Shown: positions 24,976 to 33,766, numbered from the stretch's first letter. The stretch is 64,000 nucleotides of DNA from Nonomuraea sediminis (GCF_018531495.1 NZ_JAHDTI010000001.1:1240001-1304000); one strand, 5' to 3'. Numbers and translations are program-made. Notes: a model not told the origin generated them from the letters alone.

Positions 24976-27900
24976 ATGACCGAACTCACCCGCAGGCGGA
25001 TGCTGACCGGGATGGCCGTGCTGGGCGGTGCGATGCTGGCGGCCCCCGCGCAGCACGCCCGCGCGGCAACGGCTGACCAGGGCTTCGACACCACCGCCGC
25101 CGCGGACGCGCTGCGGCGGCTCGTGCCCGACCACCACCAGCAGATCACCCTGCGGGCCGTCGGCGGCCAGGATCGCTTCAAGGTCACCGGCCGCACCGGG
25201 CAGATCACCCTGGAGGGCACCAGCAACGCGGTGCTGCTCACGGCCTTCAACGCCTACCTCCACAAGGTCGCCCTGGCGGACATCTCCTGGAATGGCGAGC
25301 AGGTCAACCTGCCCAAGCAGCTGCCCGCCCCCGCCAAGGAGATCACCGGAGCGGCGAACGTCCCGCACAGGTTCGCCCTCAACGACACCAACGACGGCTA
25401 CACCAGCCCGTATCGGAGCTGGGAGGCCTGGGAACGCGAACTCGACGTGCTCGCCCTGCACGGCATCAACAACGTCCTCGTCTACATCGGCGGCGACGCC
25501 GTCTATTACGACACGTTCCGCGAGTTCGGCTACTCCGACGAGGAACTGCGAGCCTGGATCCCTGCTCCCGCCCACCAGCCGTGGTGGTTGCTGCAGAACA
25601 TGTCACACTTCGGCGGCCCCGTGTCGAGGCAGCTCATCGAGCAACGCGCCGCCCTCGCCAAGAAGATCATCAGCCGAGTGCGAGAGCTGGGCATGACACC
25701 GGTCTTACCCGGCTATTTCGGCACCGTGCCTGACGACTTCGTCCGCCGCAATCCGGGCGCGTCCGTCGTCCCGCAGGGCAGTTGGGGATCCTTCGCCCGC
25801 CCCGACTGGCTCGATCCGCGCACGGACGCCTTCACCGACGTCGCCGCGGCGTTCTACAGCAAGCAGCGGGATCGCTTCGGCGACAGCACGATGTACAAGA
25901 TGGACCTGCTCCATGAGGGCGGCAACCCCGGCGACGTGCCGGTCAGCGAAGCCGCCAGAGCCGTCGAGACGGCTCTGGCGGCGGCCCGCCCCGGGGCGAT
26001 CTGGGTGATGCTGGGCTGGCAGACCAACCCGCGCAAGGAGATCCTCGATGGGGTCCACAAGAGCAGGATGCTCATCGTCGACGGTCTGTCCGACCGCTAT
26101 CCCACGGTCACCGACAGGGAAAGCGACTGGGGCGGCACTCCGTACACGTTCGGCAGCATCTGGAACTTCGGCGGCCACACCGCGATGGGCGCCAACGCTC
26201 CCGACTGGGTGAGTCTCTACCCGCAGTGGCGCGGCAAGAAGGGCAGCGCGCTGGCGGGGATCGCGGCGATGCCGGAGGGCGCCGACAACAACGCTCCCGC
26301 GCTGGCGTTGCTCACCGAGCTGGCCTGGACGTCCGACACCATCGACCTGGACGAGTGGTTCGCCTCGTATGCGACCTCCCGGTACGGCGGCGCGGACCCT
26401 CACGCCACGGCGGCCTGGCGGACGATCCGTGCCACCGCGTACGGCACGAGCCGCGCGGACGGGTGGAGCGAGGCGCCCGACGGGCTCTTCGGAGCCCGGC
26501 CGAGCCTGGGCGCGGACAAGGCGGCGGCGTGGAGTCCAGCGGCAGACCGCTACGACACCACCGCCTTCGACGCGGCGCTGACCTCGTTGCTGCAGGTCGC
26601 GCCGAAGCTGCGGGACAGCTCGGCCTACCGGTACGACCTGCTCGACGTGACCCGCCAGGTACTGTCCAACCGCAGCCGGGTGTTGCTGCCGCAGATCAAG
26701 GCGGCATACGAGGTCGGGGATTCGGCCTTGTTCACCACGCTCAGCCGGACCTGGCTCGGCTGGATGACGCTGCTGGACGACGTACTGGCCACCTCCGACC
26801 AGCACCTGCTTGGCCGATGGTTGGCCGACGCCCGATCCTGGGGCTCCGCTGCGGAGGAGAAGGACCAGCTGGAGTACGACGCGCGATCGCTCATCACCAC
26901 CTGGGGCGGCCGTCAGGCCAGTGAGGAAGGGCTGCACGACTACGCCAACCGGGAATGGTCCGGCCTGGTCACAGGCCTGTATCTGACCCGGTGGAAGACC
27001 TTCTTCAGCGCGCTCTCCGCAGGCCGCCGGCCTGCCGACATCGACTGGTTCGAGGTGGAGGACCGGTGGGAGCACCAGCACGACACCTACCCCACCAGCG
27101 TCAGAGGCGACATCCAGCAACTGGCGAAGCAGGTGCGCGACACGCTGGCCGCCGACCCGTACCAGGTCGCGCTTACCGCCTCCGGCGACAGGGGGGCGGT
27201 CGCGCAAGGCCGCCCCGTCACCGTCACCGTGTCCTTCACCAACCGCAACGGGTTCGCCGCGGCCACGAATGTGACGCTGTCCGTCACCCCTCCGAAGGGC
27301 CTCGTCACGAAGCCGGAAGGCGTGGTGACCGCCGCGTCGGTCGCCTCTGGAGAGACCTTCCGGGCCCGCTTCACCGTCACGCTCACCGGGCCGGCCGACA
27401 CTGTCGTGGCACAGATACCCGTGGGCGCCTCGTACCAGATGGGCGGCACACCCGGGTCGGCCGTCGCGGCGCTCCGCCTGCTGGCCGGGACCGGGGTGAC
27501 GGAGCCGTACCGGAGCGCGAGCTTCAACGACGCGGTCTTCGGCCAGGCAGAGGCAAGCCTGGGCATCGAGGGCGGCGGCGCCGACCTGTGGGGCGGCACC
27601 AACGAGTTCGGCACGATCTATCGGGCCGGAGCGTACGGCGTGGCCTCTGTCGCCACGGTGAAGGTCACCCTGCAGGACAACACCGGCGGCTGGGCCCGCG
27701 CTGGACTGATCACCCGCAACAGCCTGCCGGAGCAAGGCGGAGGCGGATATGTCAACCTCGCGGTGACCCCGTCCAACGGATGCGTACTGGCCTGGGACGC
27801 CGACGGGAACGGCACGTTCGACTCGATCAGCCTCGCCGACTCGTACACCGCCCCGGTGTATCTGCGGCTGACACGCTCGGATGCCACCTATACCGGCGAG

Positions 27901-28053
27901 TGCAGCCCAGACGGCATCACCTGGACCACGGTCGGCAAAGCCACCCCGGGCGGCCCTGCGGCCAACCAGGACGTCGGCGTCTTCATGACGGCCGCGAACG
28001 GCTGGACCGGAACCCGTGGTGTCGCCGAGTTCCAGGACTTCACCGTTTCCTGA
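24976..28053 (+). CDS. Secreted GH89 alpha-N-acetylglucosaminidase
   Basis: About 1025 residues. MTELTRRRMLTGMAVLGGAM is a Tat-like signal. ATG 24976 is chosen over 24958 (which overlaps the previous stop) because GAAGGA lies just upstream. NAGLU domains follow: HRFALNDTNDGYTSPYRSWE, MTPVLPGYFGTVPDDF, then YKMDLLHEGGNPGD with Glu about 314 (general acid) and LALLTELAWTSD with Glu about 448 (nucleophile), both as in characterised GH89 enzymes. A NEW3-like domain (about 735-830) and a C-terminal domain (GYVNLAVTPSNGCVLAWDAD) homologous to that of the GH31 protein complete it. It releases alpha-linked GlcNAc, known from heparan and some mucin glycans. Confidence 0.92.
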   Translation: MTELTRRRMLTGMAVLGGAMLAAPAQHARAATADQGFDTTAAADALRRLVPDHHQQITLRAVGGQDRFKVTGRTGQITLEGTSNAVLLTAFNAYLHKVALADISWNGEQVNLPKQLPAPAKEITGAANVPHRFALNDTNDGYTSPYRSWEAWERELDVLALHGINNVLVYIGGDAVYYDTFREFGYSDEELRAWIPAPAHQPWWLLQNMSHFGGPVSRQLIEQRAALAKKIISRVRELGMTPVLPGYFGTVPDDFVRRNPGASVVPQGSWGSFARPDWLDPRTDAFTDVAAAFYSKQRDRFGDSTMYKMDLLHEGGNPGDVPVSEAARAVETALAAARPGAIWVMLGWQTNPRKEILDGVHKSRMLIVDGLSDRYPTVTDRESDWGGTPYTFGSIWNFGGHTAMGANAPDWVSLYPQWRGKKGSALAGIAAMPEGADNNAPALALLTELAWTSDTIDLDEWFASYATSRYGGADPHATAAWRTIRATAYGTSRADGWSEAPDGLFGARPSLGADKAAAWSPAADRYDTTAFDAALTSLLQVAPKLRDSSAYRYDLLDVTRQVLSNRSRVLLPQIKAAYEVGDSALFTTLSRTWLGWMTLLDDVLATSDQHLLGRWLADARSWGSAAEEKDQLEYDARSLITTWGGRQASEEGLHDYANREWSGLVTGLYLTRWKTFFSALSAGRRPADIDWFEVEDRWEHQHDTYPTSVRGDIQQLAKQVRDTLAADPYQVALTASGDRGAVAQGRPVTVTVSFTNRNGFAAATNVTLSVTPPKGLVTKPEGVVTAASVASGETFRARFTVTLTGPADTVVAQIPVGASYQMGGTPGSAVAALRLLAGTGVTEPYRSASFNDAVFGQAEASLGIEGGGADLWGGTNEFGTIYRAGAYGVASVATVKVTLQDNTGGWARAGLITRNSLPEQGGGGYVNLAVTPSNGCVLAWDADGNGTFDSISLADSYTAPVYLRLTRSDATYTGECSPDGITWTTVGKATPGGPAANQDVGVFMTAANGWTGTRGVAEFQDFTVS

Positions 28054-28068
28054 TCGCCGCTGTCGCCC

Positions 28069-28123
28069 CCGCCGACGCCCGCACCCCCGGCCGAACCCTG
28101 GACCTGGGGTGCGGCGTCGGCGG
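28069..28123 (+). terminator. Long hairpin terminator of the glycosidase operon
   Basis: Left arm 28069-28087 and right arm GGGGTGCGGCGTCGGCGG (28106-28123) pair over 18 positions with one bulged C. It begins 15 bases after the GH89 stop. Confidence 0.7.
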
Positions 28124-28231
28124 CCGCGCCCCACCTAGAGGCGGGCGCAGCTCCTCGTCCGGCCAGCCCGGGTCGCCTGGATCATGTTTCGTGATCTTGT
28201 CCACGGTGTACGCCGTCACCCGGCGCCTGCT

Positions 28232-28425
28232 TGTGGGTGCCAAGAACTCGGCCACCCTATGCGACCTGTACGTATTCGTGGATCAGCTCACCGAGACGGT
28301 CACGTCGAATGACCTTGATATCGTCCTCGACCGGGTCGGGAAGGGCTCGCAGCGGAGCGGTCTGGCCCAGGGAGCGATGTGGGCGATGCTCATTGAAGTG
28401 AGTCTCATAGGTAGCCAGCACTTCT
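28232..28425 (-). pseudogene. Integrase-core transposase 3' fragment with IS end (copy of 8520 element)
   Basis: Minus frame ATYETHFNEHRPHRSLGQTA, then PLRALPDPVEDDIKVIRRDR, ending LGELIHEYVQVA. It is closely similar to the C-terminus encoded at 8545-8700. The homology starts at the same terminal bases (TGTGGGTGCCAAGAACTCGG) and stops near 28425. Confidence 0.75.
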
Positions 28426-28438
28426 CTGCACCTGTCAA
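28424..28438. repeat. Short diverged junction motif
   Basis: CTCTGCACCTGTCAA resembles the first 15 bases of the 44-bp junction repeats, again at the point where a transposase fragment is lost. Confidence 0.35.
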
Positions 28439-28462
28439 GTCGAACTTGCCCGTGTCGCGGTT

Positions 28463-28487
28463 GTCGCAGTTGTGCGACGATCACACG
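28463..28487 (+). promoter_or_regulatory. Leaderless promoter and dyad of the zinc-ribbon gene
   Basis: GACGAT (28476-28481) plus six bases before ATG 28488. It overlaps the inverted repeat GTCGCA-GTTG-TGCGAC (28463-28478). Confidence 0.4.
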
Positions 28488-28982
28488 ATGTTGCGCAGCC
28501 TTGAGATCGGCGCGGTCCTGTCCGAGATCGACCAAGCTCACCGGGATCGCTTGTTCTGGAAGCCAAAGATCGCTTTGAGCCTGGACTGCTTCGTCTGTGA
28601 GCGGGTCGGCCGAACGACCTTTCTGGAGTGGGGTGCTGAGCGGGCCGTCTGCATGAGTGGAAGGAACGAGCAGCATTTCACCGCAGCACGGATCGCGGCG
28701 TTCGACGTCACGAGCCAGGACGACCGGTTGATGTTGAGGTCCGTGGTGGACTTCTGGTGGGCGCCGTTCAAGGACGCCAAGCGAGGTGGGCCGTCGAAGC
28801 CCGTGAGTGATTGGGTCCGTCTCCACTACGGGTGCTACTGCCCCAATCAGGAGCACCAAGAGACGCCTGACGACGGTTCGATCCAGACGAACGTCAGGCG
28901 TCCCAGCAAGCTGCGTTGCGGGGAGTGCAAGGCAGAGATCGCGGTGGATGCGGAGGTCCCGTCGATCCGGCTGCTGACGTGA
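28488..28982 (+). CDS. Unknown protein with C-terminal zinc-ribbon-like cysteines
   Basis: A 164-residue protein I cannot name. It starts MLRSLEIGAVLSEIDQAHRD. Cysteines occur as LDCFVCERVG near residue 33 and, at the C-terminus, YGCYCPN (about 114-120) and RCGECKAEI (about 143-151). The C-x-C plus C-x2-C pattern could bind one zinc. The central part AAFDVTSQDDRLMLRSVVDF is beta-rich. It lies between IS debris and an integrase, followed 37 bases later by another small gene, so the pair may be cargo of a mobile element. Confidence 0.6.
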   Translation: MLRSLEIGAVLSEIDQAHRDRLFWKPKIALSLDCFVCERVGRTTFLEWGAERAVCMSGRNEQHFTAARIAAFDVTSQDDRLMLRSVVDFWWAPFKDAKRGGPSKPVSDWVRLHYGCYCPNQEHQETPDDGSIQTNVRRPSKLRCGECKAEIAVDAEVPSIRLLT

Positions 28983-29007
28983 ACGGCGGGCCGTTCTTGC
29001 TCGTCGG

Positions 29008-29019
29008 TAGGGTCTTGCC
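29008..29019 (+). promoter_or_regulatory. Leaderless -10 of the 91-aa gene
   Basis: TAGGGT (29008-29013), six bases, GTG at 29020. Confidence 0.5.
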
Positions 29020-29295
29020 GTGACCGGGCGGAAGGGCCGGTGGCCGAAAGCTGACCAGGGCCGCGGCATCGAGGACGCGGCGCTGCTCATCTTGGAGTGG
29101 CTCGCGGAGCAGGGCGTGAATGCGATGCTCAGGGTGGATGCTGAGAGGCTGGCCGAGGGCCGCCCTGCTTGGACGTTCGCAGCGAGTGGCGGGCCGCTGG
29201 TCTCGGGCATGAGGGCGGACGGTCCCAGCGCTGAAGTGTGCTTGTTGTTGGCGGTGGCCAGGTTGCGGGACCTCGGCGTTGACGTGCCGTTCTGA
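29020..29295 (+). CDS. Hypothetical protein (91 aa)
   Basis: Reads MTGRKGRWPKADQGRGIEDA, then LLILEWLAEQGVNAMLRVDA and VCLLLAVARLRDLGVDVPF. It looks like a small, soluble, compact alpha/beta protein. The leaderless-type promoter fixes the GTG start. It is convergent with the integrase gene, whose stop is five bases away. Family and function unknown. Confidence 0.55.
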   Translation: MTGRKGRWPKADQGRGIEDAALLILEWLAEQGVNAMLRVDAERLAEGRPAWTFAASGGPLVSGMRADGPSAEVCLLLAVARLRDLGVDVPF

Positions 29296-29299
29296 TTGA

Positions 29300-30709
29300 T
29301 CATGCGGAACCCCTGGGGGTAGGTAGGCCGAGGCTGACGGGGCCGATCCGGCTTAGGCGGAGGGCTTCTTCTCGTTTGCCGACGAGGAAGCCGAGGGTGA
29401 GGTCGAGTCCTTCGAGTTCACCCAGCCAGCCTTCGGCTTCGGAGCGGGCTCGGCGGGCGAGGAGGTCGGTCTCGATCTCGTCGAGTCGGCTGATCATCTT
29501 GGGGTCGACGTGGAGCATGGGGCAGCGGATGCAGGCGTGTTCGTGGCTGCACGGGGTGGCGTAAGGGCGTCCGCAGTTGCCGAGTTCGAGCTTGCGTTTG
29601 TCGAAGTGCTCTTCGAACTCCTGCCATTCCTGATCGGTGGTCGGCCGGTACTCCTCTTGAGGGCGCATCGCGCGGCGGCGTGCGAGGTGGCTCTGGTAGC
29701 GGCGGACGACGTCTTCGTTGAACACGGCGACGTAACCGCGGGTGGTCTCCAGGTTGAGGTGCCCGAGGAGAGTGGCGCCGATGTGGATGGGCAGGCCGCT
29801 GTTGACGAGATCGGTCGTGAACAGGCGACGGAAGTCGTGCGGGACGAACTTCAGGCCGGTGAACCGGTCGTCTTGTTCGGCGAGCCGTAGGCAGACACGG
29901 TCGAGCATGCAGCGGACCGCTCCGGTGGTCATGACCTCGTTGCGTTGGCCGATGTGCCGCTGGAATAGAAACGGTTGGGGTTCGGTGGTGACCCGTTCGT
30001 GCTCGTCGTAGCGGGTGGCCAGCGGCACCGTCGGGCGGCCGGTCGTCAGCCGCCGGATGATGCGGGCCAACACGTGGAACAGCTCGGCGGAGACCGGGAT
30101 CACGCGTTCGCGGTCGGTCTTGGAAGGGGCGATGACCAGGAGCGCGACGACTTCGCCGTTGGGCCGCCGGTATTGGCGGATGCTGAGCTGGGAGAGCTCC
30201 AGGAGTTCCTCGATCCGCACTCCGGTGTGCCGCAGGGTCTCCACAATCGCCCACTGCCAGAACATGGTGTCCTCGGCCAGCGTGACGTTGATGGCCTTGC
30301 CGGTCGCCTCGTCGAGGAACCGGATGTTGGCGAACCCGTGCATTTGTTCGCGTCGCCGGTCCGCGTTGGTGAACAGGCGCCGGTAGATACGCGAACCGAC
30401 CGCCACGACCTCGCCGGGCGGGGTGTCGGCCGCGGCCAGGAGCGCGGCCATGGTGGCGTGCGCGTCTTCGACGTAGCGCGTCAAGGCGGGCAGCAGTGGT
30501 TGCAGCTGGCGGGTCTGGTCAGCCATCCGTTCCCGGGTCCGGCGCCGCCGCTTGGCTCCGGCACGCAGTTCCTGATGCGGGATCGGGCAGGGCGCGGCCC
30601 AGTGGGCCCATCGCTCCGCTTCGTGCGCTGACCAGGCCTGGATGTCAAAGTAGAACGCGCGGACGGTCACCAGGATGGAGTCGAGGTTCTGGCGGGGCTT
30701 GATTGAAAC
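29300..30709 (-). CDS. Tyrosine recombinase/integrase, N-terminus probably lost
   Basis: About 470 residues read NLDSILVTVRAFYFDIQAWS from the core-binding domain. The catalytic set follows: Arg in LRHTGVRIEELLEL, HDFRRLFTTDLV (HxxR), LLGHLNLETTRGYVAV (His/Trp-position His and Tyr). All are present. A C-terminal extension contains a cysteine cluster (CGRPYATPCSHEHACIRCPM) common in this actinobacterial integrase group. Upstream of about 30709 the frame becomes the antisense of another coding remnant and no credible start is seen, so the first part is missing or rearranged. It is probably the recombinase of the element carrying the two small genes beside it. Confidence 0.75.
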   Translation of the reverse strand, partial: VSIKPRQNLDSILVTVRAFYFDIQAWSAHEAERWAHWAAPCPIPHQELRAGAKRRRRTRERMADQTRQLQPLLPALTRYVEDAHATMAALLAAADTPPGEVVAVGSRIYRRLFTNADRRREQMHGFANIRFLDEATGKAINVTLAEDTMFWQWAIVETLRHTGVRIEELLELSQLSIRQYRRPNGEVVALLVIAPSKTDRERVIPVSAELFHVLARIIRRLTTGRPTVPLATRYDEHERVTTEPQPFLFQRHIGQRNEVMTTGAVRCMLDRVCLRLAEQDDRFTGLKFVPHDFRRLFTTDLVNSGLPIHIGATLLGHLNLETTRGYVAVFNEDVVRRYQSHLARRRAMRPQEEYRPTTDQEWQEFEEHFDKRKLELGNCGRPYATPCSHEHACIRCPMLHVDPKMISRLDEIETDLLARRARSEAEGWLGELEGLDLTLGFLVGKREEALRLSRIGPVSLGLPTPRGSA

Positions 30710-30990
30710 CAGCGATGTCGAACCGTTCCTGCCAGGTCGCGCCGGGATGCTCCGCGAGGTGCCCGAGCTGCGCGGCCTGGCCAACACCCTGGCCTACCTC
30801 TTCTGGAAGAAGATCGAGACCTTCAACCCCGAACAAGCCGACCTGCACCTGACCGAGGACATCTATCTGCGGTGGCGGGAGGCGCTCGAAACCCTCGACA
30901 ACGGCTCGTCGACCACTATCGCGTCCGGAACGAGAAGGTCACTGACCTGTTGGTCCAGTACCTGGAGCGGCGCAGCCACGACATCGACTA
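30705..30990 (+). pseudogene. Unidentified coding remnant
   Basis: The plus strand reads VEPFLPGRAGMLREVPELRG, then LANTLAYLFWKKIETFNPEQ and LTEDIYLRWREALETLDNG, then, in another frame, LVDHYRVRNEKVTDLLVQYL and ERRSHDIDYS. Protein-like but frameshifted, with no start or stop of its own. The style resembles N-terminal parts of integrases, so it may be the displaced and inverted partner of the recombinase. Low certainty. Confidence 0.3.
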
Positions 30991-31338
30991 CAGCAGGCGT
31001 TGGCCGACGACGACCCCTGGCAGGCACTGGTCAGCTTCCTGTCCCACACCATCCAGGCACAGGTCACCGACGCTTCCCTGGCCCCGGTCACCGCCGCGTC
31101 CGCGGACGCACTGCCGCGCACCACCGAACTGAAACGGACTCTCTGGTCGGCCGGCGAACGGCTGCTCAAGCGGGCCCGCGACGCCGGTGTCGTGCGCGCT
31201 GACCTGACCTCCAGCGACCTGGTCCCGCTCATGTGCGGAATCGGCTACGCCGCGAACGTCCACGGCAGCAGTCCCGCGGCCCGTACCGAAACCGCCCACC
31301 TCTATCTCACCATGCTGCTGGAGGGTCTCCACGCCTGA
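30991..31338 (+). pseudogene. TetR-family regulator, C-terminal fragment
   Basis: Reads QQALADDDPWQALVSFLSHT, then LWSAGERLLKRARDAGVVRA and DLTSSDLVPLMCGIGYAA, ending LLEGLHA. This matches the ligand-binding half of TetR regulators (DPW-AL--F, AR-AG-VR-D). The helix-turn-helix half is missing; it is joined directly to the unidentified remnant. Confidence 0.7.
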
Positions 31339-31358
31339 CCCCAGTCATGAGGTCAGGC
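31333..31358. terminator. Bidirectional hairpin between TetR stub and IclR gene
   Basis: GCCTGACC, ten-base loop, GGTCAGGC. It spans the ends of both converging genes. Confidence 0.5.
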
Positions 31359-32094
31359 GGGCGGTCAACTCCCCCGCGATCTTGGCGGTGAGGCGTCCAG
31401 CAGCGTCGAGTTTGTCGCCGAGCCGCCCCTTGGGCGCCGCCACGTTGATCGCCGCCACGACTCGCCCGCGGAAGTCGCGCACCGGCGCCGAACACCCCAC
31501 CACCCCCACCTCGAACTCCTCGTCCACGGTGGCGTAGCCGCGCACCTTGATCCGGGCGATCTCCTCCAGCAGAGCGTCGGTGTCGCCGAACCTGACCGCG
31601 CCCGCGGCGGCCAGCCGTTCCGGCGTGAACCAGTCGCGGATCACGGCAGGTTCCCAGTCTGAGATCAGCACGCGCCCCGCCGAGGTAGTCGGGACGGCGA
31701 CGCTGATGCCCTCCCAGCCGACCCCGCGGAAGGCGTGCGAGGGCGACTCGCTGAGCAGGGTGAGAACGTCGCCGCCGCGCAGCACGCACAGGTGCGCGGT
31801 TTCATGGATCTGCGCGACCAGTTTGCGAAGGTACGGCCCGGCCACCGCGACCAGGCGCGCCTCGCCGGTCCGGGCGGCCAGCGCGTACAGCCGCCAGCCC
31901 AGCCGATACCCCAGCGTGTCGGGGTCGCGCTCGACCAGGCCCTCCTCGGCCAGCGAGGCCAGCGCCCTGGAGACCTGCGTCTTCTCCCGCCCGACCAGTT
32001 CGGCCACGCGCATGACGCCGACCCCGCCGTGGTCGGCGAGCACGTCGAGCAGTTCGAGGTCGCGCCGCAGGCCCGAGGCGTTGGTCCGGACCAT
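31345..32094 (-). CDS. IclR-family transcriptional regulator
   Basis: About 249 residues. ATG 32094 is preceded by TGGAGG four bases upstream, so earlier in-frame starts are rejected. N-terminal winged helix at 3-65 (LELLDVLADHGGVGVMRVAE, then EKTQVSRALASLAEEGLVER). The C-terminal effector domain follows (VGWEGISVAVPTTSAGRVLI, VRDFRGRVVAAINVAAPKGR). It is divergent from the ten-gene transport/catabolism operon with 87 bases between starts, so it is the likely regulator of that operon, sensing its substrate or an intermediate. Confidence 0.92.
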   Translation of the reverse strand: MVRTNASGLRRDLELLDVLADHGGVGVMRVAELVGREKTQVSRALASLAEEGLVERDPDTLGYRLGWRLYALAARTGEARLVAVAGPYLRKLVAQIHETAHLCVLRGGDVLTLLSESPSHAFRGVGWEGISVAVPTTSAGRVLISDWEPAVIRDWFTPERLAAAGAVRFGDTDALLEEIARIKVRGYATVDEEFEVGVVGCSAPVRDFRGRVVAAINVAAPKGRLGDKLDAAGRLTAKIAGELTARLTS

Positions 32095-32181
32095 GAAACC
32101 TCCAGGTGCCATATGGACAACAAGTGTTGCGTTCAAGGTTTGCACACATTTAACGTCATCGGCACCTGAACGGGAGGAGAT
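32095..32181. promoter_or_regulatory. Divergent IclR/ABC-operon control region
   Basis: Contains the dyad CAACA-AG-TGTTG (about 32115-32126), the AT-rich ACACATTTAACG on the plus side, and TTGAAC with a TATGGC-like box 17 bases on for the IclR side. GGGAGGAG (about 32171-32178) is the ribosome binding site of the first operon gene. The dyad is the best candidate IclR site. Confidence 0.45.
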
Positions 32182-32829
32182 ATGGACTTCTCCAGATATC
32201 TGGAACGCCGGTGGGACAACCTGCTGGAGATGGCGGCGCAGCACGCCGCCGTGGTGACGCTGTCGGTCCTGCTGGCCACCGTGATCGGTGTAGTGGTGGG
32301 CGGGCTGACCTGGCGCAGCGAGCGAGCCGGTACGGTCGCCGTCTCGACGGCGGCCACGCTGCTCACGATCCCCTCACTGGCGCTGCTCGCGCTGCTGATT
32401 CCCCTGCTGGGGCTGGGATGGGCGCCGACGATCGTGGCGCTGGTCATCTACAGTCTGCTGCCGATCGTGCGCAACACGATCGCCGGACTGCGGAGCGTGG
32501 ATCCGGCGATCCTGGAGTCGGCCAGGGGCATGGGGCTCACCGACCGGCAGGTGGTCGCCAGGATCCAGCTGCCGCTGGCCTGGCCGGTGATCATCACCGG
32601 GATCCGGGTCTCGACCCAGATGCTGTTCGCGATCGCGACGATCGCCGCCTACGTGGCGGGGCCGGGGCTGGGCAACGAGATCCTCTCGGGCCTGGCCAGG
32701 CTCGGTTCGGCCAACGCGCTCAACCAGGCCGTCGCGGGCACCCTCGGTGTGGTCCTGCTGGCCCTCCTGTTCGACCTCGCCTTCGTCGGCCTCCGCCGCA
32801 TCACCACCCCCAGGGGGCTCCGTGTCTGA
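32182..32829 (+). CDS. ABC permease, osmoprotectant/quaternary-amine type (1)
   Basis: 215 residues, five to six membrane helices (VVTLSVLLATVIGVVVGGLT, LTIPSLALLALLIPLLGLGW). It carries the BPD permease EAA loop GLRSVDPAILESARGMGLTD, which contacts the ATPase. The short single-domain form with this EAA sequence is that of OpuC/ProW-like importers. It is the first gene of the operon, with a strong ribosome binding site. It overlaps the ATPase start by eight bases. Confidence 0.92.
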   Translation: MDFSRYLERRWDNLLEMAAQHAAVVTLSVLLATVIGVVVGGLTWRSERAGTVAVSTAATLLTIPSLALLALLIPLLGLGWAPTIVALVIYSLLPIVRNTIAGLRSVDPAILESARGMGLTDRQVVARIQLPLAWPVIITGIRVSTQMLFAIATIAAYVAGPGLGNEILSGLARLGSANALNQAVAGTLGVVLLALLFDLAFVGLRRITTPRGLRV

Positions 32830-33766
32830 CATCCAGCTCATCCAGGTGACCAAGCAGTACGACGGCCAGCCGCATCCGGCCGTGGACGAGGTGACGCTCG
32901 ACATCCCGGCCGGGGAGCTCGTGGTCTTCGTCGGCCCGTCGGGCTGCGGCAAGACCACCACGATGAAGATGATCAACCGGCTGATCGAGCCGACCAGTGG
33001 ACAGATCCTGCTGGGCGGTGAGGACGTGCTGGCCAAGGAGCCCAACGACCTGCGCCGCCACATCGGGTACGTGATCCAGCAGATCGGTCTGTTCCCGCAC
33101 CTGACGATCGCGGACAACATCCAGCTGGTGCCCGGCCTGCTCGGCTGGAGCGCCGATCGGCGCCGCAGACGGTCCGACGAGTTGCTCGACCTGGTCGGGC
33201 TCGACCCGGCGAGCTTCCGCGACAGGTATCCGCGGCAGCTCTCGGGTGGCCAGCAGCAGCGGGTCGGGGTGGCCAGGGCGCTGGCCGCGGATCCGCCGGT
33301 GATGCTGATGGACGAGCCGTTCGGCGCCACGGACCCGATCACCAGGGAGCGGCTGCAGAACGAGTTCCTGCGACTGCAGGCCGAGCTGCGCAAGACCATC
33401 GTCTTCGTCACCCACGATTTCGACGAGGCCATCAAGCTGGGCGACCGCATCGCCGTGCTCAGGGAGCGCTCGCGGATCGCGCAGTACGACACCCCCGAGC
33501 GGATCCTGGCCGACCCCGCGGACGAGTACGTGGCGGGCTTCGTCGGCTCGGCCGCGGCGCTCAAGCGGCTGGCTCTGATCCCAGTGGCCAAGCTCGCGGT
33601 CCGGCCGGGCCCGCAGAACGGGCTGCCCGCCGTACCGGAGGACGCGACGGCGCGGGACGCGCTGGACCTGATGATCCGGCACGGAACCTCAAGCGTGCGG
33701 GTCGCGGGCGGGACCGTCGACTTCGCGACGATCAGCGGCCTGCTCGGGGGCGGCGATGGCCGCTAG
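32822..33766 (+). CDS. ABC ATPase, osmoprotectant/quaternary-amine type
   Basis: 314 residues from GTG 32822. Walker A GPSGCGKTTTMKM, Q-loop GYVIQQIGLFPHLTI, signature LSGGQQQRVGVARAL, Walker B VMLMDEPFGATDP, and switch His VTHDFDEA. The order and the QQIGLFPH loop are typical of OpuA/ProV-like ATPases. A short C-terminal regulatory part follows, with one CBS-like remnant (ATARDALDLMIRHGTSSVRV), truncated relative to tandem-CBS members. It drives uptake through the two permeases. Confidence 0.93.
   Translation: MSDIQLIQVTKQYDGQPHPAVDEVTLDIPAGELVVFVGPSGCGKTTTMKMINRLIEPTSGQILLGGEDVLAKEPNDLRRHIGYVIQQIGLFPHLTIADNIQLVPGLLGWSADRRRRRSDELLDLVGLDPASFRDRYPRQLSGGQQQRVGVARALAADPPVMLMDEPFGATDPITRERLQNEFLRLQAELRKTIVFVTHDFDEAIKLGDRIAVLRERSRIAQYDTPERILADPADEYVAGFVGSAAALKRLALIPVAKLAVRPGPQNGLPAVPEDATARDALDLMIRHGTSSVRVAGGTVDFATISGLLGGGDGR

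Noticed and set aside
25705..28134. 809-codon open minus-strand frame opposite the GH89 gene
   Set aside because: Same antisense effect; Arg/Gly/Val-rich low-complexity product without any family motif.
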